Assembly: GCA_019635715.1 (NCBI GenBank)
Contig: JAHBYY010000026.1
Coordinates: 1 to 52,961, forward strand
DNA length: 52,961 nucleotides
Reading direction: 5' to 3'
DNA from: Rhizobiaceae bacterium
Lineage (GTDB): Bacteria; Pseudomonadota; Alphaproteobacteria; Rhizobiales; Rhizobiaceae
Below, one piece after another: positions 1 through 8,203 of this stretch (the stretch's first letter is position 1; every line of letters begins with the position of its first letter). The notes below the pieces were generated by a model. It saw only the letters and a program-made list of their open reading frames with translations. It searched no databases and was not told the origin of the DNA. The position numbers were made by a program, and so were the translations under genes.

Positions 1-14
1 ATTATGTGTGTGGA

Positions 15-1634
15 TCAATTTTGCGCCCTCAACCTGAAGCGCTGGATCTTGCCGGTCGCCGTCTTCGGCAGCGCGGCGACGAAGCGGATGGAGCGCGGAT
101 ATTTGTAGGGCGCGATCGTTGCCTTCACATGGTCCTGCAGGATTTTTCGCGTCAGATCATCGGCGGAAGTCCCCTCCGCCAGCACGACATGCGCCTCGAC
201 GATCTGGCCGCGCTGTTCGTCCGGCGCGCCGATCACCGCGCATTCCCGAACATGCGGATGGGCGAGCAGCGCCGCCTCCACCTCCGGCCCGGCGATGTTG
301 TAGCCGGACGAGACGATCATGTCGTCGGAGCGCGCGGCGAAATGGAAATACCCCGCCTCGTCCTGCACGAAACTGTCGCCGGTGAGGTTCCAGCCGCCGC
401 GCACATAGTTGCGCTGCCGGTCGTCGTCGAGATAGCGGCAGCCGGTCGGGCCGCGCACCGCCAGCCGCCCGACCGTGCCGCGCGGCAGTTCGTTCATCTC
501 CGCGTCGACGATCCTCGCCTCGTAGCCCGTCACCGGCCGGCCGGTGCAGGCCGGCCGCGAGTCGCCGAAGCGGTTGGAGATGAAGATGTGCAGCATCTCG
601 GTGGCGCCGATGCCGTCGAGCATCGGCTTGCCGGTCTTCTCCATCCACGCCTCGTAGACCGGGGCCGGCAGCGTCTCGCCGGCCGACACGGCGGCGCGCA
701 GCGAGGACAGGTCGGCGCCGGTCTCCATCGCCGCCAGCATGGCGCGGTAGGCGGTCGGCGCGGTGAAGCAGACGGTCGCCCGGTAGGTCTCGATGATGTC
801 GATCATGTTGGCCGGCGAGGCGGTCTCCAGCAGCGTCGCCGCCGCCCCGAAGCGCAGCGGGAAGATCGCCAGCCCGCCCAGCCCGAAGGTGAAGGCGAGC
901 GGCGGCGAGCCGACGAAGACGTCCTGCGGCGTCACCCCGAGGACTTCCTTGGCGTAGCCGTCGGCGATGATCAGCAGGTCGCGGTGGAAATGCATGGTCG
1001 CCTTGGGCACGCCGGTGGTGCCCGAGGTGAAGCCGAGCAGCGCCACGTCGTCGCGGCCGGTCTCGACCGCCGCAAAGCGCACCGGCTTGTCCAAGGCGGC
1101 CCGGTCGAGCTCGGCGTCGTGGTTGGCGGTGCCGTCGAAGCCGATCACCTGCGTCAGGAAGCGGCTGGCCTTGGCGCAGGCCACCATCTCGTCCATCAGC
1201 CGCGTGTCGCACAGCGCCAGCGAAATCTCGGCCTTGTCGACGACCTGCGCAAGCTCGCCGGCGCGCAGCATCGGCATGGTGTTGACCACGACCGCGCCGG
1301 CCTTGGTTGCCGCCAGCCAGCAGGCGACCATGGCCGGATTGTTGGCGGAGCGGATCAGCACGCGGTTGCCGGGCTTCAGGCCATAGGTTTCGACCAGCGC
1401 GTGGGCCAGCCGGCTCGTCCAGTCGGCCAGTTCCTTGTAGGTGCGCCGGCGCCCATTGCCGATCAGCGCGGTATGATCGCCGAAGCCGCGCTCGACCATG
1501 CGGTCGGTCAGCTCGACGGCGGCGTTCAGCCGCTCGGGATAGTCGAAGCCGTCGAGCAGCAGGTCGGGCCAGAGGTCGGGCGGCGGCAGCCTGTCGCGGG
1601 CGAAACTGTCGACATGCGCGGAAGGCCCAAGCAT
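15..1634 (-). CDS. Benzoate-CoA ligase family protein, 2-aminobenzoate-CoA ligase-like
   Basis: Predicted 539-residue cytoplasmic acyl-adenylating enzyme that would activate an aromatic acid with ATP and CoA. The AMP-binding core is seen as FTSGTTGVPKATMHFHRD, then IGATEMLHIF, the hinge region TGDSFVQDEAGYFHFAARSDD and the C-terminal lysine motif PKTATGKIQRFR. The N-terminus (SAHVDSFARDRLPP) and the TGCRYL and SGYNIAGPEVE segments resemble 2-aminobenzoate-CoA ligases more than general fatty acyl-CoA ligases; this is from memory of the family. I chose the ATG at 1634 because a GGGGAG ribosome site lies just upstream; the frame stays open to 1718 but that extension is low-complexity. It is divergent from the formamidase-like gene. 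The true acid substrate cannot be read from sequence. Confidence 0.85.
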   Translation of the reverse strand: MLGPSAHVDSFARDRLPPPDLWPDLLLDGFDYPERLNAAVELTDRMVERGFGDHTALIGNGRRRTYKELADWTSRLAHALVETYGLKPGNRVLIRSANNPAMVACWLAATKAGAVVVNTMPMLRAGELAQVVDKAEISLALCDTRLMDEMVACAKASRFLTQVIGFDGTANHDAELDRAALDKPVRFAAVETGRDDVALLGFTSGTTGVPKATMHFHRDLLIIADGYAKEVLGVTPQDVFVGSPPLAFTFGLGGLAIFPLRFGAAATLLETASPANMIDIIETYRATVCFTAPTAYRAMLAAMETGADLSSLRAAVSAGETLPAPVYEAWMEKTGKPMLDGIGATEMLHIFISNRFGDSRPACTGRPVTGYEARIVDAEMNELPRGTVGRLAVRGPTGCRYLDDDRQRNYVRGGWNLTGDSFVQDEAGYFHFAARSDDMIVSSGYNIAGPEVEAALLAHPHVRECAVIGAPDEQRGQIVEAHVVLAEGTSADDLTRKILQDHVKATIAPYKYPRSIRFVAALPKTATGKIQRFRLRAQN

Positions 1635-2047
1635 CTCAGCCGATCTCCCCTCGCCCCGCCGCCGGCCAGTCTCATGCGCCGCGCCGCCGGCCGGATCGCA
1701 ACTGCGTGACGCTCGCATGACGCCGAATTTATTTCAAGCCTAAAGGTTCTGGTTGAACTGGCGTCGCCGGATTGCAATACTTCGACTATCCGAGAAACCG
1801 AAAACCGTGCGCAGGAGGTCGAGGGCCGAACGGGAAACGCAGGGAACGATTTACTCTCTTTCGGCAGAAGGGCCGCAGCGCCCGGAAGTCATGGGCGCCG
1901 AAAAAAATAAACTGTCCCCGGCACTTGCGTCCTCTCCGCGGCGGACTTCATGAGCCGGTTTCGGGTTGTCCGGTGGTTGGAGCAAAACTCCCTCCGGCGT
2001 GTCATCGATCGCTGCCGTGACTGGGAGCGCAACCGGGAGCAGACATC
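1635..2047. other. Divergent intergenic region between CoA ligase and hydrolase genes
   Basis: This 413 bp stretch separates two divergently read genes and so should hold a promoter for each. It is locally A/T-richer (1720-1740 and 1900-1915) than its surroundings. I see no convincing -35/-10 pair, no long palindrome and no small gene with a good ribosome site. The open frames that cross it have the skewed composition of shadows. Confidence 0.5.
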
Positions 2048-2878
2048 ATGTACGTCAGGTCGGTCGACAACTGGGACGAGGCCTATAGCAACGGCGCGCA
2101 TATCCCCGGCGGCGAGCGCTGGCCGGCGGCCTGGGCGACGGCGGCGGCCTCGTTCCGCGGCTCGGTGGCGGGCCGTCACGGCAGCCGGCTGGACGTCGCC
2201 TATGGCGAGGGCTCGCGCAACCGCTACGATCTGTTCATGCCGGCAGGAACTCCGAAAGGCCTGTTCGTCTACGTGCATGGCGGCTACTGGAAGGCCTTCG
2301 ACAAGTCGACCTGGTCGCATGTGGCCAATGGCCCTCTGGAGCATGGCTGGGCAGCAGCGCTGCCGTCCTACGACCTGTGCCCGGAGGTGCGCATCGCCGA
2401 CATCGTCCGGCAGGTCGCCGCCGCCGTGGAGGCCGCCGCCGTTGAGGTGGACGGTCCGATCCGGCTTGCCGGCCACTCGGCCGGCGGGCATCTGGTGACG
2501 CGCCTGGTCAGCGCCACCAGTCCGCTGACATCGACGACCCGCCGGCGCATCGCCAACACGGTCTCGATCTCCGGCGTGCACGACCTGCGGCCCCTGATGA
2601 GGACGGAGATGAACAGCGTGCTCGGGCTCGACGAGGCCGAAGCGCTCGCCGAAAGCCCCGCGCTGCTGCGGCCGATGCAGGATGCGCGGATCGTCTGCTG
2701 GGTGGGCGGCGCCGAGCGCGCCGAGTTCATCCGCCAGTCCGAGCTCCTGGCCAATGTCTGGATCGGGCTGGGCGCAAGGACGGCGTTCGTCGTCGAGCCG
2801 GATCGCCATCATTTCAACATCATAGACGGATTGTCGGACCCCGCCGATCCGCTGACCCGGGCGCTTCTCGGCGACTGA
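2048..2878 (+). CDS. Alpha/beta hydrolase, kynurenine formamidase-like
   Basis: Predicted 276-residue hydrolase of the alpha/beta fold. It has the HGGYW motif (His77-Trp81) typical of arylformamidases and related carboxylesterases, the nucleophile elbow GHSAGG (Ser144) and a late His in PDRHHFN (about residue 257) that could complete the triad. GGGAG about 10 bases before the ATG supports this start. Arylformamidase opens N-formylkynurenine, and the neighbouring 2-aminobenzoate-CoA ligase-like gene would fit anthranilate metabolism, but no kynureninase or dioxygenase gene is in the window, so a different amide or ester substrate is equally possible. It converges on the binding-protein gene across an inverted repeat. 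Confidence 0.8.
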   Translation: MYVRSVDNWDEAYSNGAHIPGGERWPAAWATAAASFRGSVAGRHGSRLDVAYGEGSRNRYDLFMPAGTPKGLFVYVHGGYWKAFDKSTWSHVANGPLEHGWAAALPSYDLCPEVRIADIVRQVAAAVEAAAVEVDGPIRLAGHSAGGHLVTRLVSATSPLTSTTRRRIANTVSISGVHDLRPLMRTEMNSVLGLDEAEALAESPALLRPMQDARIVCWVGGAERAEFIRQSELLANVWIGLGARTAFVVEPDRHHFNIIDGLSDPADPLTRALLGD

Positions 2879-2920
2879 GACGCGCAGGAGAGGAGAAGCC
2901 CGCGCTGAGCAAAGCCGCCG

Positions 2921-3060
2921 CGCCGTTATCCTCGGGCTTGTCCCGAGGATCTGCCGGACTTCGTCAGATATGCACGAATAAGGTCCGTCTCCTGGACCTG
3001 GCGCGGGCAAAAGGCGGCCGGCCGAGGCAGATCCTCGGGACAAGCCCGAGGATGACGGCG
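2921..3060. repeat. 140 bp intergenic inverted-repeat element with 36 bp arms
   Basis: The left arm starts CGCCGTTATCCTCGGG at 2921 and runs to about 2957; its reverse complement returns at the right end to 3060 with essentially one mismatch (T/C at the seventh base). Each arm is itself a hairpin, with CCTCGGG facing CCCGAGG. It lies between two convergent genes, where it could also end transcription from both sides. The arms resemble the CCTCGGG-cttg-CCCGAGG palindromes common between rhizobial genes. A related, more diverged pair is at 11615-11787. Confidence 0.8.
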
Positions 3061-3074
3061 TTGGCCCAAAAGCC

Positions 3075-4340
3075 TCACTTCGTCAATTCGGCCTTCAGCC
3101 TGGTGACGTCCTCGGCGCTCATCTCGCCGACGGTCGTCACCTCGCCCTTCTGGATGCGCCACAGGCGGAACGGCCCGGTGATGTCGCCATACTGGTCGAA
3201 GGTCACCGGCCCGATGACGCCCTCATACTTGACCGGCTTGCCTTCACTGAGCAGCTTGAGCGCCTTGGCGAACTCCTCCTTGCCGGCATGGATCGGCTCG
3301 CCGCCATCGGCGACGACCTGCGGGATCGCCGCCTTGATCGCGGCGGCATCGCCCTTGCCCGCCTTGGCGATCGCCAGCGCGACGATGGCGCCCGCATCGT
3401 AGGAGCGGTCGGCGGCCGGCGCATCCGGCTTGATGCCGCCCGAGAACGCCTCGAAATCCTTGTTGAAATATTCGGTCGAGGCGGTCGCGCTCGTTCCCGA
3501 AGACGTCCCGTAGGCATCGTCGAGATACTGCGCGCCGACCGCCTTGATGAAATCGGTCGAGTTCATGCCGTCGTTGAGCAGGAATTTGGCCGGTCCGCCG
3601 CCGGAGATCCAGGCGCGGGCGATGGTCGCGCCGTCGACCGGGTAGCTGATCAGATAGAGCGCCTCGGGCTCGCCGGCCATCGCGGCACTTGCCTCGGCCG
3701 AATAGCTCGCCTGCTTCTCGTTGTAGGGCGTCTGCGAGGTGATCGTGCCGCCGAGCTTCTCGTAGGCGGCGGTGAACTCCTTGGCCATGTTGACGCCGAA
3801 GTCGTTGTTGACGTTGACGATCGCCAGCTTCTTCAGCCCCTGGTCGATGGCGTATTTGGCTGCCGCGGTGCCTTGCAGCGCGTCCGAGGTGATGGTGCGG
3901 AAGAACACGCCGTTGGTCTTGCCGTCCTTGCCGAGCTGGGTCAGCGTCGGCGACGAGGAGGCCGGCGAGACCTGCACCACGCCGGCCGGCGCGGTCACCG
4001 AGGTCAGGATCGGGATCGACATCGGCGAGATGATGCCGCCGATGATGACCGGCACCTTCTTGATGTTCACCAACTGGGTGGCCTGGTCGACGGCGATCGT
4101 GCCCTGGGTCTGGCTGTCGCGCGTGTCGGTGACGAGCTTGCAGCCGCCGACGCCGCCCGCCTCGTTGAAATCGCGGAAGGCCATCTCCACGGCCTTGGCG
4201 CCGGCCTGGCCGTAGGCGCCTGCGGGACCGGTCAGCTCGAGCACGAGGCCGACGGTGATGTCGCAGTCGGCCGCCGCCGCGGGGGCGGCGAACGCCGCCA
4301 GCGATGCCAGCATGGTGGTTCCGAAAAGGATCGTCTTCAT
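3075..4340 (-). CDS. Branched-chain amino acid type ABC transporter substrate-binding protein
   Basis: Predicted 421-residue periplasmic binding protein (Peripla_BP_6, Leu/Ile/Val type). It begins with a Sec signal peptide (MKTILFGTTMLASLAAF followed by an Ala-rich cleavage region ending AAAAD), followed by DITVGLVLELTGPAGAYGQ, the usual first strand and ligand loop of this class. GGGGAA precedes the ATG. It is the last gene of the leftward operon GntR, TIGR04076, aldo/keto reductase, while the matching ATPases and permeases are in the rightward operon, so the transporter is split across a shared control region. Ligand specificity is unknown; proteins of this family also bind amides, aromatic acids and other small organics. 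Confidence 0.92.
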   Translation of the reverse strand: MKTILFGTTMLASLAAFAAPAAAADCDITVGLVLELTGPAGAYGQAGAKAVEMAFRDFNEAGGVGGCKLVTDTRDSQTQGTIAVDQATQLVNIKKVPVIIGGIISPMSIPILTSVTAPAGVVQVSPASSSPTLTQLGKDGKTNGVFFRTITSDALQGTAAAKYAIDQGLKKLAIVNVNNDFGVNMAKEFTAAYEKLGGTITSQTPYNEKQASYSAEASAAMAGEPEALYLISYPVDGATIARAWISGGGPAKFLLNDGMNSTDFIKAVGAQYLDDAYGTSSGTSATASTEYFNKDFEAFSGGIKPDAPAADRSYDAGAIVALAIAKAGKGDAAAIKAAIPQVVADGGEPIHAGKEEFAKALKLLSEGKPVKYEGVIGPVTFDQYGDITGPFRLWRIQKGEVTTVGEMSAEDVTRLKAELTK

Positions 4341-4404
4341 GGTCGTTCCCCTGCTCTGTTCCGCCGGCGCCGTGCCGGCTCGTTTGAATCGTTCGCGCCG
4401 CCGC

Positions 4405-5454
4405 TCAGGCGGCGCCCTTGTTCAGATTGTACTTCATGATCGCGCCGTGCCGCCCGGTCCGGTCGCGCTCCAGCGTGTAGATGTCGCCGTCGAGCGGCCG
4501 TGCGCAGGACATCGCCCGTTCGATCGCCGCGAGATCGTGGGACGAAAGCGAAAGGCCGGAGATCGCCAGATTGGCCGGCAGATGCGATCGGTCGCGCGCG
4601 CCGACGATGACGGCCGCCACCTGAGACCGGCTCAGCATGGCGGCGCTGGCGACGGTGGCGATGTCGGCGCCGTGCCCGTCGGCGATGTAGCGCAACACGC
4701 CGAGCAACGACTGGAACAGGTCCCAGCCGCCGATGTCGTCGATGATCAGCTTGTACTTGATCAGCGAGCGGTTCTCGAAGGCGTCGCGCGGCTCCGCCTT
4801 GCCCAGCCAGCGGTCGCTGAGGAAGCCGCCGGCGACCGTTCCGTAGCAGAGCAGCGAGACGCCGCCCGCGCCGGCGATGCCGGCCATCGCCTTTTCCGGC
4901 CGGCGGTCGAGCAGCGAGTACTGCACCTGCATGGAGCGCAGCGGAATGCCGGCGTCGAGGATGGCGCGAAGATGCCCGGTATCGAAATTGGTCGCGCCGA
5001 TGTTGCGGATCTTTCCGGCGGCGCGCAGCTCGTCCAGCCAGTGGAGCGTGTCCAGCCAGCGCGGCTGCGCATAGTCCCACCAGTGGAACTGGACGAGGTC
5101 GAGACGTTCCGTCTCCAGCCGCCGCAGCGATCGATCGATGACGCGCTCCACATCCGCCTTGGCGATGCGCGGCAGGATGTCGAGATCGGGCACGAATTTG
5201 GTGTGGACGTGGATGCGCGCGCCTGCCTCCTGTCCGCGCAGCATGGCGTAGCGGCGGCGGAACTGGCCGATCAGTTCCTCGACGCCGGTATAGATGTCGG
5301 CGCAGTCGAAGGTGGTGATGCCGGCGTCGGCATAGGCGATCAGGTCGTCGATCGCCTCGCGCGAGCGGTTCTGGCCGTGGCCGTCCGCCATCTGCCAGTT
5401 GCCGCGGATGACGCGGGAGATCTCGTAGCCCGGCGCGATGGTCTGGCGCTGCAT
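4405..5454 (-). CDS. Aldo/keto reductase
   Basis: Predicted 349-residue NAD(P)H-dependent oxidoreductase with the aldo/keto reductase barrel. The catalytic tetrad is visible as Asp50 and Tyr55 (FDCADIYTG), Lys86 (HTKF) and His124 (QFHWW). The start at 5454 has GGGGAA upstream and lies 2 bases after the TIGR04076 stop; the open frame runs further upstream only because it crosses that gene in another frame. The protein is clearly related to the N-terminal half of the fusion at 10087-11568: both have an N/LWQ motif near residue 20, QFHWW, SL-DRR, YGT--GGFLS and a KYK-I/F segment. Two such enzymes in one transport island suggest successive or parallel carbonyl reductions of the imported compound. 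Confidence 0.88.
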   Translation of the reverse strand: MQRQTIAPGYEISRVIRGNWQMADGHGQNRSREAIDDLIAYADAGITTFDCADIYTGVEELIGQFRRRYAMLRGQEAGARIHVHTKFVPDLDILPRIAKADVERVIDRSLRRLETERLDLVQFHWWDYAQPRWLDTLHWLDELRAAGKIRNIGATNFDTGHLRAILDAGIPLRSMQVQYSLLDRRPEKAMAGIAGAGGVSLLCYGTVAGGFLSDRWLGKAEPRDAFENRSLIKYKLIIDDIGGWDLFQSLLGVLRYIADGHGADIATVASAAMLSRSQVAAVIVGARDRSHLPANLAISGLSLSSHDLAAIERAMSCARPLDGDIYTLERDRTGRHGAIMKYNLNKGAA

Positions 5455-5456
5455 GC

Positions 5457-5804
5457 TCAATTCCCCGAAAGCGGCACGGCGGTGGTCTGCGCATGGCTGA
5501 AGCGGCGAAGCCCGGTGCGCGTCACCCGCAGCCGCGACGAGCAGTTCGGATCGGGACAGGCGATCTCCGCGTCGGTGGTCATCCAATCGTGCGCATGCGT
5601 CGGGCGCTGCTTGGCGGCGAGCAGCGGCAGCACCGAGGCGAGCGAATAGATCGAGATGCCCTGCCCCGGCGGCAGATAAAGCATCTCGCCGCGCAGCTCG
5701 AAATGATCGCCGACCCTGGCGCCGCAATAGATCGGTCCGCCTTGCGGCGCGACGACCTCCACCCGCAGATCGTAGAGTTCGAAACTGTCGTCCGCGCCCG
5801 GCAT
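5457..5804 (-). CDS. TIGR04076 family protein
   Basis: Predicted 115-residue small soluble protein. The order of its motifs, G-x-I-x-CG-ARVGDHFELRG, then PPGQGISIYSLASVLPLL, then CPDPNCSSRLRVTR, matches the uncharacterised TIGR04076 family. Its three cysteines, two in the late CPDPNC segment, could bind a metal, which is speculation. GGGAGG stands before the ATG, 2 bases after the GntR stop, and the next gene starts 2 bases after its own stop, so the three are translationally tight. No function is established for the family that I can name; its place between a regulator and an aldo/keto reductase implies a role in the same catabolic pathway. Confidence 0.75.
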   Translation of the reverse strand: MPGADDSFELYDLRVEVVAPQGGPIYCGARVGDHFELRGEMLYLPPGQGISIYSLASVLPLLAAKQRPTHAHDWMTTDAEIACPDPNCSSRLRVTRTGLRRFSHAQTTAVPLSGN

Positions 5805-5806
5805 GG

Positions 5807-6556
5807 TCAGCGCCTCCCGGTCTCGTCGCGCTCCAGCCGGGCGCGGATCAGGTTGAAGGAATAGGTGATGTCGTCGGAAAGCGCCGCCACCGCCGCCGCC
5901 CGGTCACGCCGCTCCAGGGCGTCGATCAGCACCCAGTGGAAATGCACGCCCGGATGGCCTTTCATCTCGTCATGCAGGGTCGCGGCCATGCGCACATACG
6001 GTCCCGACTGCAGCCACAGGCTTTCGACGATCGGGATCAGCACGGCCGAGCCGGCGGCCTCGTAGATGCGGAAGTGGAAGGCATGGTTGAATTCGGAGGT
6101 GACATGCGCCTTGCCGGGGCCGTCGCTGCGAAAGGCCGCCTCGCAGTCGCGGGTCAGCGTCCGCAGGGCGGCGAAATCGGTCGCTTCGAGATGGGGCAGC
6201 GCCATGGCCACCATCTCGCCTTCGACCAGCCGCCGCGCCTGGGCGAGATCGTCGAGGCGGCGGCGCTCGATCAGCGGCACCCGCACCGATCGGTTGGGCA
6301 TCGCCTCCAGCGCCTGCTCCGAGACGAGCCGCCCCAAGGCTTCGCGCACCGGCATGGTGCTGGTTTGCAGCGTCTCGGCGAGGTCGACGATGCGCAGCAC
6401 CTCGCCCGCCGCGAAGGCGCCGTGGATGAGCGAGCGCCGCAGCTCTCCATACACCCTGTCGTGGAGGGTCACGCGGCCGACCGGGGACAGCATGGCGTGG
6501 CCGCTGCCGACGACGCTGCCCGTGGTTCCGCTGCTGGCCTCAGAGACTGCGTTCAA
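5807..6556 (-). CDS. GntR family transcriptional regulator, FCD (FadR) subfamily
   Basis: Predicted 249-residue regulator. Residues about 28-95 form the GntR winged helix (VYGELRRSLIHGAFAAGEVL, then STMPVREALGRLVSEQALE), and residues about 105-235 the all-helical FCD ligand domain with metal-binding type His residues (HFRIYEAAG, HFHWVLIDALERRD). The start codon is TTG at 6556, supported by GGGAGG eight to ten bases ahead. It heads the leftward operon and faces livG, so it most likely controls both operons, as repressor or activator responding to the imported compound or a metabolite. A perfect palindrome in the intergenic region is a candidate operator. Confidence 0.9.
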   Translation of the reverse strand: MNAVSEASSGTTGSVVGSGHAMLSPVGRVTLHDRVYGELRRSLIHGAFAAGEVLRIVDLAETLQTSTMPVREALGRLVSEQALEAMPNRSVRVPLIERRRLDDLAQARRLVEGEMVAMALPHLEATDFAALRTLTRDCEAAFRSDGPGKAHVTSEFNHAFHFRIYEAAGSAVLIPIVESLWLQSGPYVRMAATLHDEMKGHPGVHFHWVLIDALERRDRAAAVAALSDDITYSFNLIRARLERDETGRR

Positions 6557-6580
6557 GCCGCCACCTCCCGAATGCGGCGA

Positions 6581-6609
6581 TTCGTACTTGACAGCCGGCG
6601 TGCGGTCAA
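6581..6609 (-). promoter_or_regulatory. Candidate promoter of the GntR operon
   Basis: Reading leftward, TTGACC (6609-6604) and TACGAA (6586-6581) are separated by 17 bases, a good sigma-70 type arrangement. It ends about 25 bases before the TTG start of the regulator. This is pattern matching only. Confidence 0.4.
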
Positions 6610-6613
6610 CAAA

Positions 6614-6625
6614 GTTTGATCAAAC
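6614..6625. promoter_or_regulatory. Candidate GntR operator palindrome
   Basis: GTTTGATCAAAC is a perfect 12 bp palindrome between the divergent GntR and livG genes, next to the -35 element of the candidate GntR promoter. Regulators of the FCD subfamily commonly bind short palindromes of this kind in their own control region. The assignment to this regulator is an inference from position. Confidence 0.5.
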
Positions 6626-6704
6626 ATCAAAGATGTTCTACCAAACGTCGTTGAACCTCTCCGCAGCGACAAGGGATCGCCCGCCATTGCGTGACGCCGC
6701 CGCG

Positions 6705-7460
6705 ATGATCGAGACCCGGTCGGTGGCCCGCCATTTCGGCGGGCTTCGGGCCGTCGACGGCATGTCGATGACGCTCCGGCGCGGCGAGATGGTCGGACTG
6801 ATCGGACCGAACGGGGCGGGCAAGACGACCCTGTTCAATCTCATCGCCGGCACGCTGCGCCCGAGCGCCGGCTCGATCCACATCGGCGCGGCGGACGTTT
6901 CGGATGAGGGACCGCACCGGCGCATCGCGCGCGGCGTCGGCCGCACCTTCCAGATCCCGAAGCCTTTCGCCGACATGACCGTTCTGGAGAACGTGCTGAC
7001 GGGCCGCCAGCGCCAGGCCGGCGAGCGGGCCTGGGTGAATTTCCTGCGGCCGGGGCTCGTCGCGGCGGAGGAACGGGGCGCCGTCGCCAAGGCACGCGAT
7101 CTGCTCGACTTCGTCCTGCTGTCGCGGCTGGCCGACGAGCCGGCGAGCGTGCTGTCGGGCGGGCAGCGCAAGCTGCTCGAACTTGCACGCGTGCTGATGG
7201 CAGATCCGCAGGTGATCCTGCTCGACGAGCCCGCGGCCGGCGTCAATCCGACCCTGCTCGAACAGATCATCGACCGCGTGCTGCGGCTCAATGCCGAGGG
7301 GCGCACGATCCTGCTGATCGAACACAACATGGACATGGTGGCACGGCTGTGCAGCCGCGTCGTCGTCATGGCGTCCGGACGGCAACTTGCGGAAGGCCGG
7401 CCGGAGGACGTGGCGCGCGATCCGGCTGTCGTCGGCGCCTATCTCGGGGGCGCGGCATGA
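6705..7460 (+). CDS. Branched-chain amino acid type ABC transporter ATP-binding protein (LivG-like)
   Basis: Predicted 251-residue ATPase subunit of a HAAT importer. Walker A is GPNGAGKT (34-41), the signature LSGGQ (150-154) and Walker B ILLDEP (171-176), with the HN motif in LLIEHNMDMV. FQIPKPFADMTVLENV is typical of LivG rather than LivF. The start is uncertain: the ATG at 6705 gives the normal N-terminus, but a TTG at 6687 in the same frame has AAGGGA at a proper distance (6671-6676) and would add six residues. The gene overlaps the next by the ATGA arrangement, so the four transporter genes are translationally coupled. Confidence 0.93.
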   Translation: MIETRSVARHFGGLRAVDGMSMTLRRGEMVGLIGPNGAGKTTLFNLIAGTLRPSAGSIHIGAADVSDEGPHRRIARGVGRTFQIPKPFADMTVLENVLTGRQRQAGERAWVNFLRPGLVAAEERGAVAKARDLLDFVLLSRLADEPASVLSGGQRKLLELARVLMADPQVILLDEPAAGVNPTLLEQIIDRVLRLNAEGRTILLIEHNMDMVARLCSRVVVMASGRQLAEGRPEDVARDPAVVGAYLGGAA

Positions 7461-8203
7461 GCGAAGCCGCGCCCGTGCTTGCCACGAAAAGCCTCGTCTC
7501 GGGCTATGAGCGCGACCTGCCGATCGTGCGCGGCGTCGACATGGCGGTCGGGGCCGGCGAATTCGTGGTGCTGCTCGGTCCGAACGGGGCGGGCAAGTCG
7601 ACGCTGGTCAAGACGATCGCGGGCCTCGTCCCCGTCCATTCCGGCACGGTGACGCTCGGATCCCGGGAGATCACCGCCCTGCCCGCTCACCTCAAGGTGC
7701 GGCACGGCCTGGCCTTCGTGCCGCAGACGGAGAACATCTTCGCCAGCCTGACCATCCACGAAAACCTGCAGGTCGCCGCCAACATCCTGCCGCGCGAGCG
7801 GCGGGCGGAGCGGATCGGCGCGCAATATGCCATGTTCCCGGACCTCGCGGCGCGGCCCGGCCAGCGCGCCGGCGCGCTCTCCGGCGGGCAGCGGCAGATG
7901 CTGGCGGTGGCGCGCGCGCTGATCGTCGAGCCGAGCGTGCTGATCCTCGACGAGCCGTCGGCGGGGCTGTCGCCGAAGATCGTCGGCGACGTGTTCGAAC
8001 GGCTGTCCGAGATCAACCGCCAGGGCGTCACGACGATCCTGGTCGAGCAGAACGTCAGGGCCGCGCTCGCCATCGGCAGCCGCGCGCTGATCCTCGTCGA
8101 GGGCCGCATCGCGCACGAGGGCTCGGCCGCCGCGCTGCTCGACGATCCGATCGTCGCGGAACTCTACCTCGGCGCCCGCCAGGCGGGGGGCGCCGCGGCA
8201 TGA
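7457..8203 (+). CDS. Branched-chain amino acid type ABC transporter ATP-binding protein (LivF-like)
   Basis: Predicted 248-residue second ATPase of the importer. Walker A GPNGAGKST (41-49), signature LSGGQ (141-145) and Walker B VLILDEP (161-167) are intact, and FVPQTENIFASLTIHENL is the usual LivF Q-loop region. It pairs with the LivG-like subunit to drive transport. Its ATG overlaps the livG stop and its own stop overlaps the start of the first permease gene, each by four bases, which favours equal production of the subunits. Confidence 0.93.
   Translation: MSEAAPVLATKSLVSGYERDLPIVRGVDMAVGAGEFVVLLGPNGAGKSTLVKTIAGLVPVHSGTVTLGSREITALPAHLKVRHGLAFVPQTENIFASLTIHENLQVAANILPRERRAERIGAQYAMFPDLAARPGQRAGALSGGQRQMLAVARALIVEPSVLILDEPSAGLSPKIVGDVFERLSEINRQGVTTILVEQNVRAALAIGSRALILVEGRIAHEGSAAALLDDPIVAELYLGARQAGGAAA

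Noticed and set aside
1900-1925. A-rich tract followed by CTGTCCCCGGCA as an IS or REP end
   Set aside because: It has no inverted partner nearby and no associated open frame, so I cannot support it.
2048-2878. Calling the hydrolase kynB
   Set aside because: No other kynurenine pathway gene is in the window, and KynB enzymes are commonly of a different metal-dependent fold. The HGGYW motif supports only a formamidase-like alpha/beta hydrolase.
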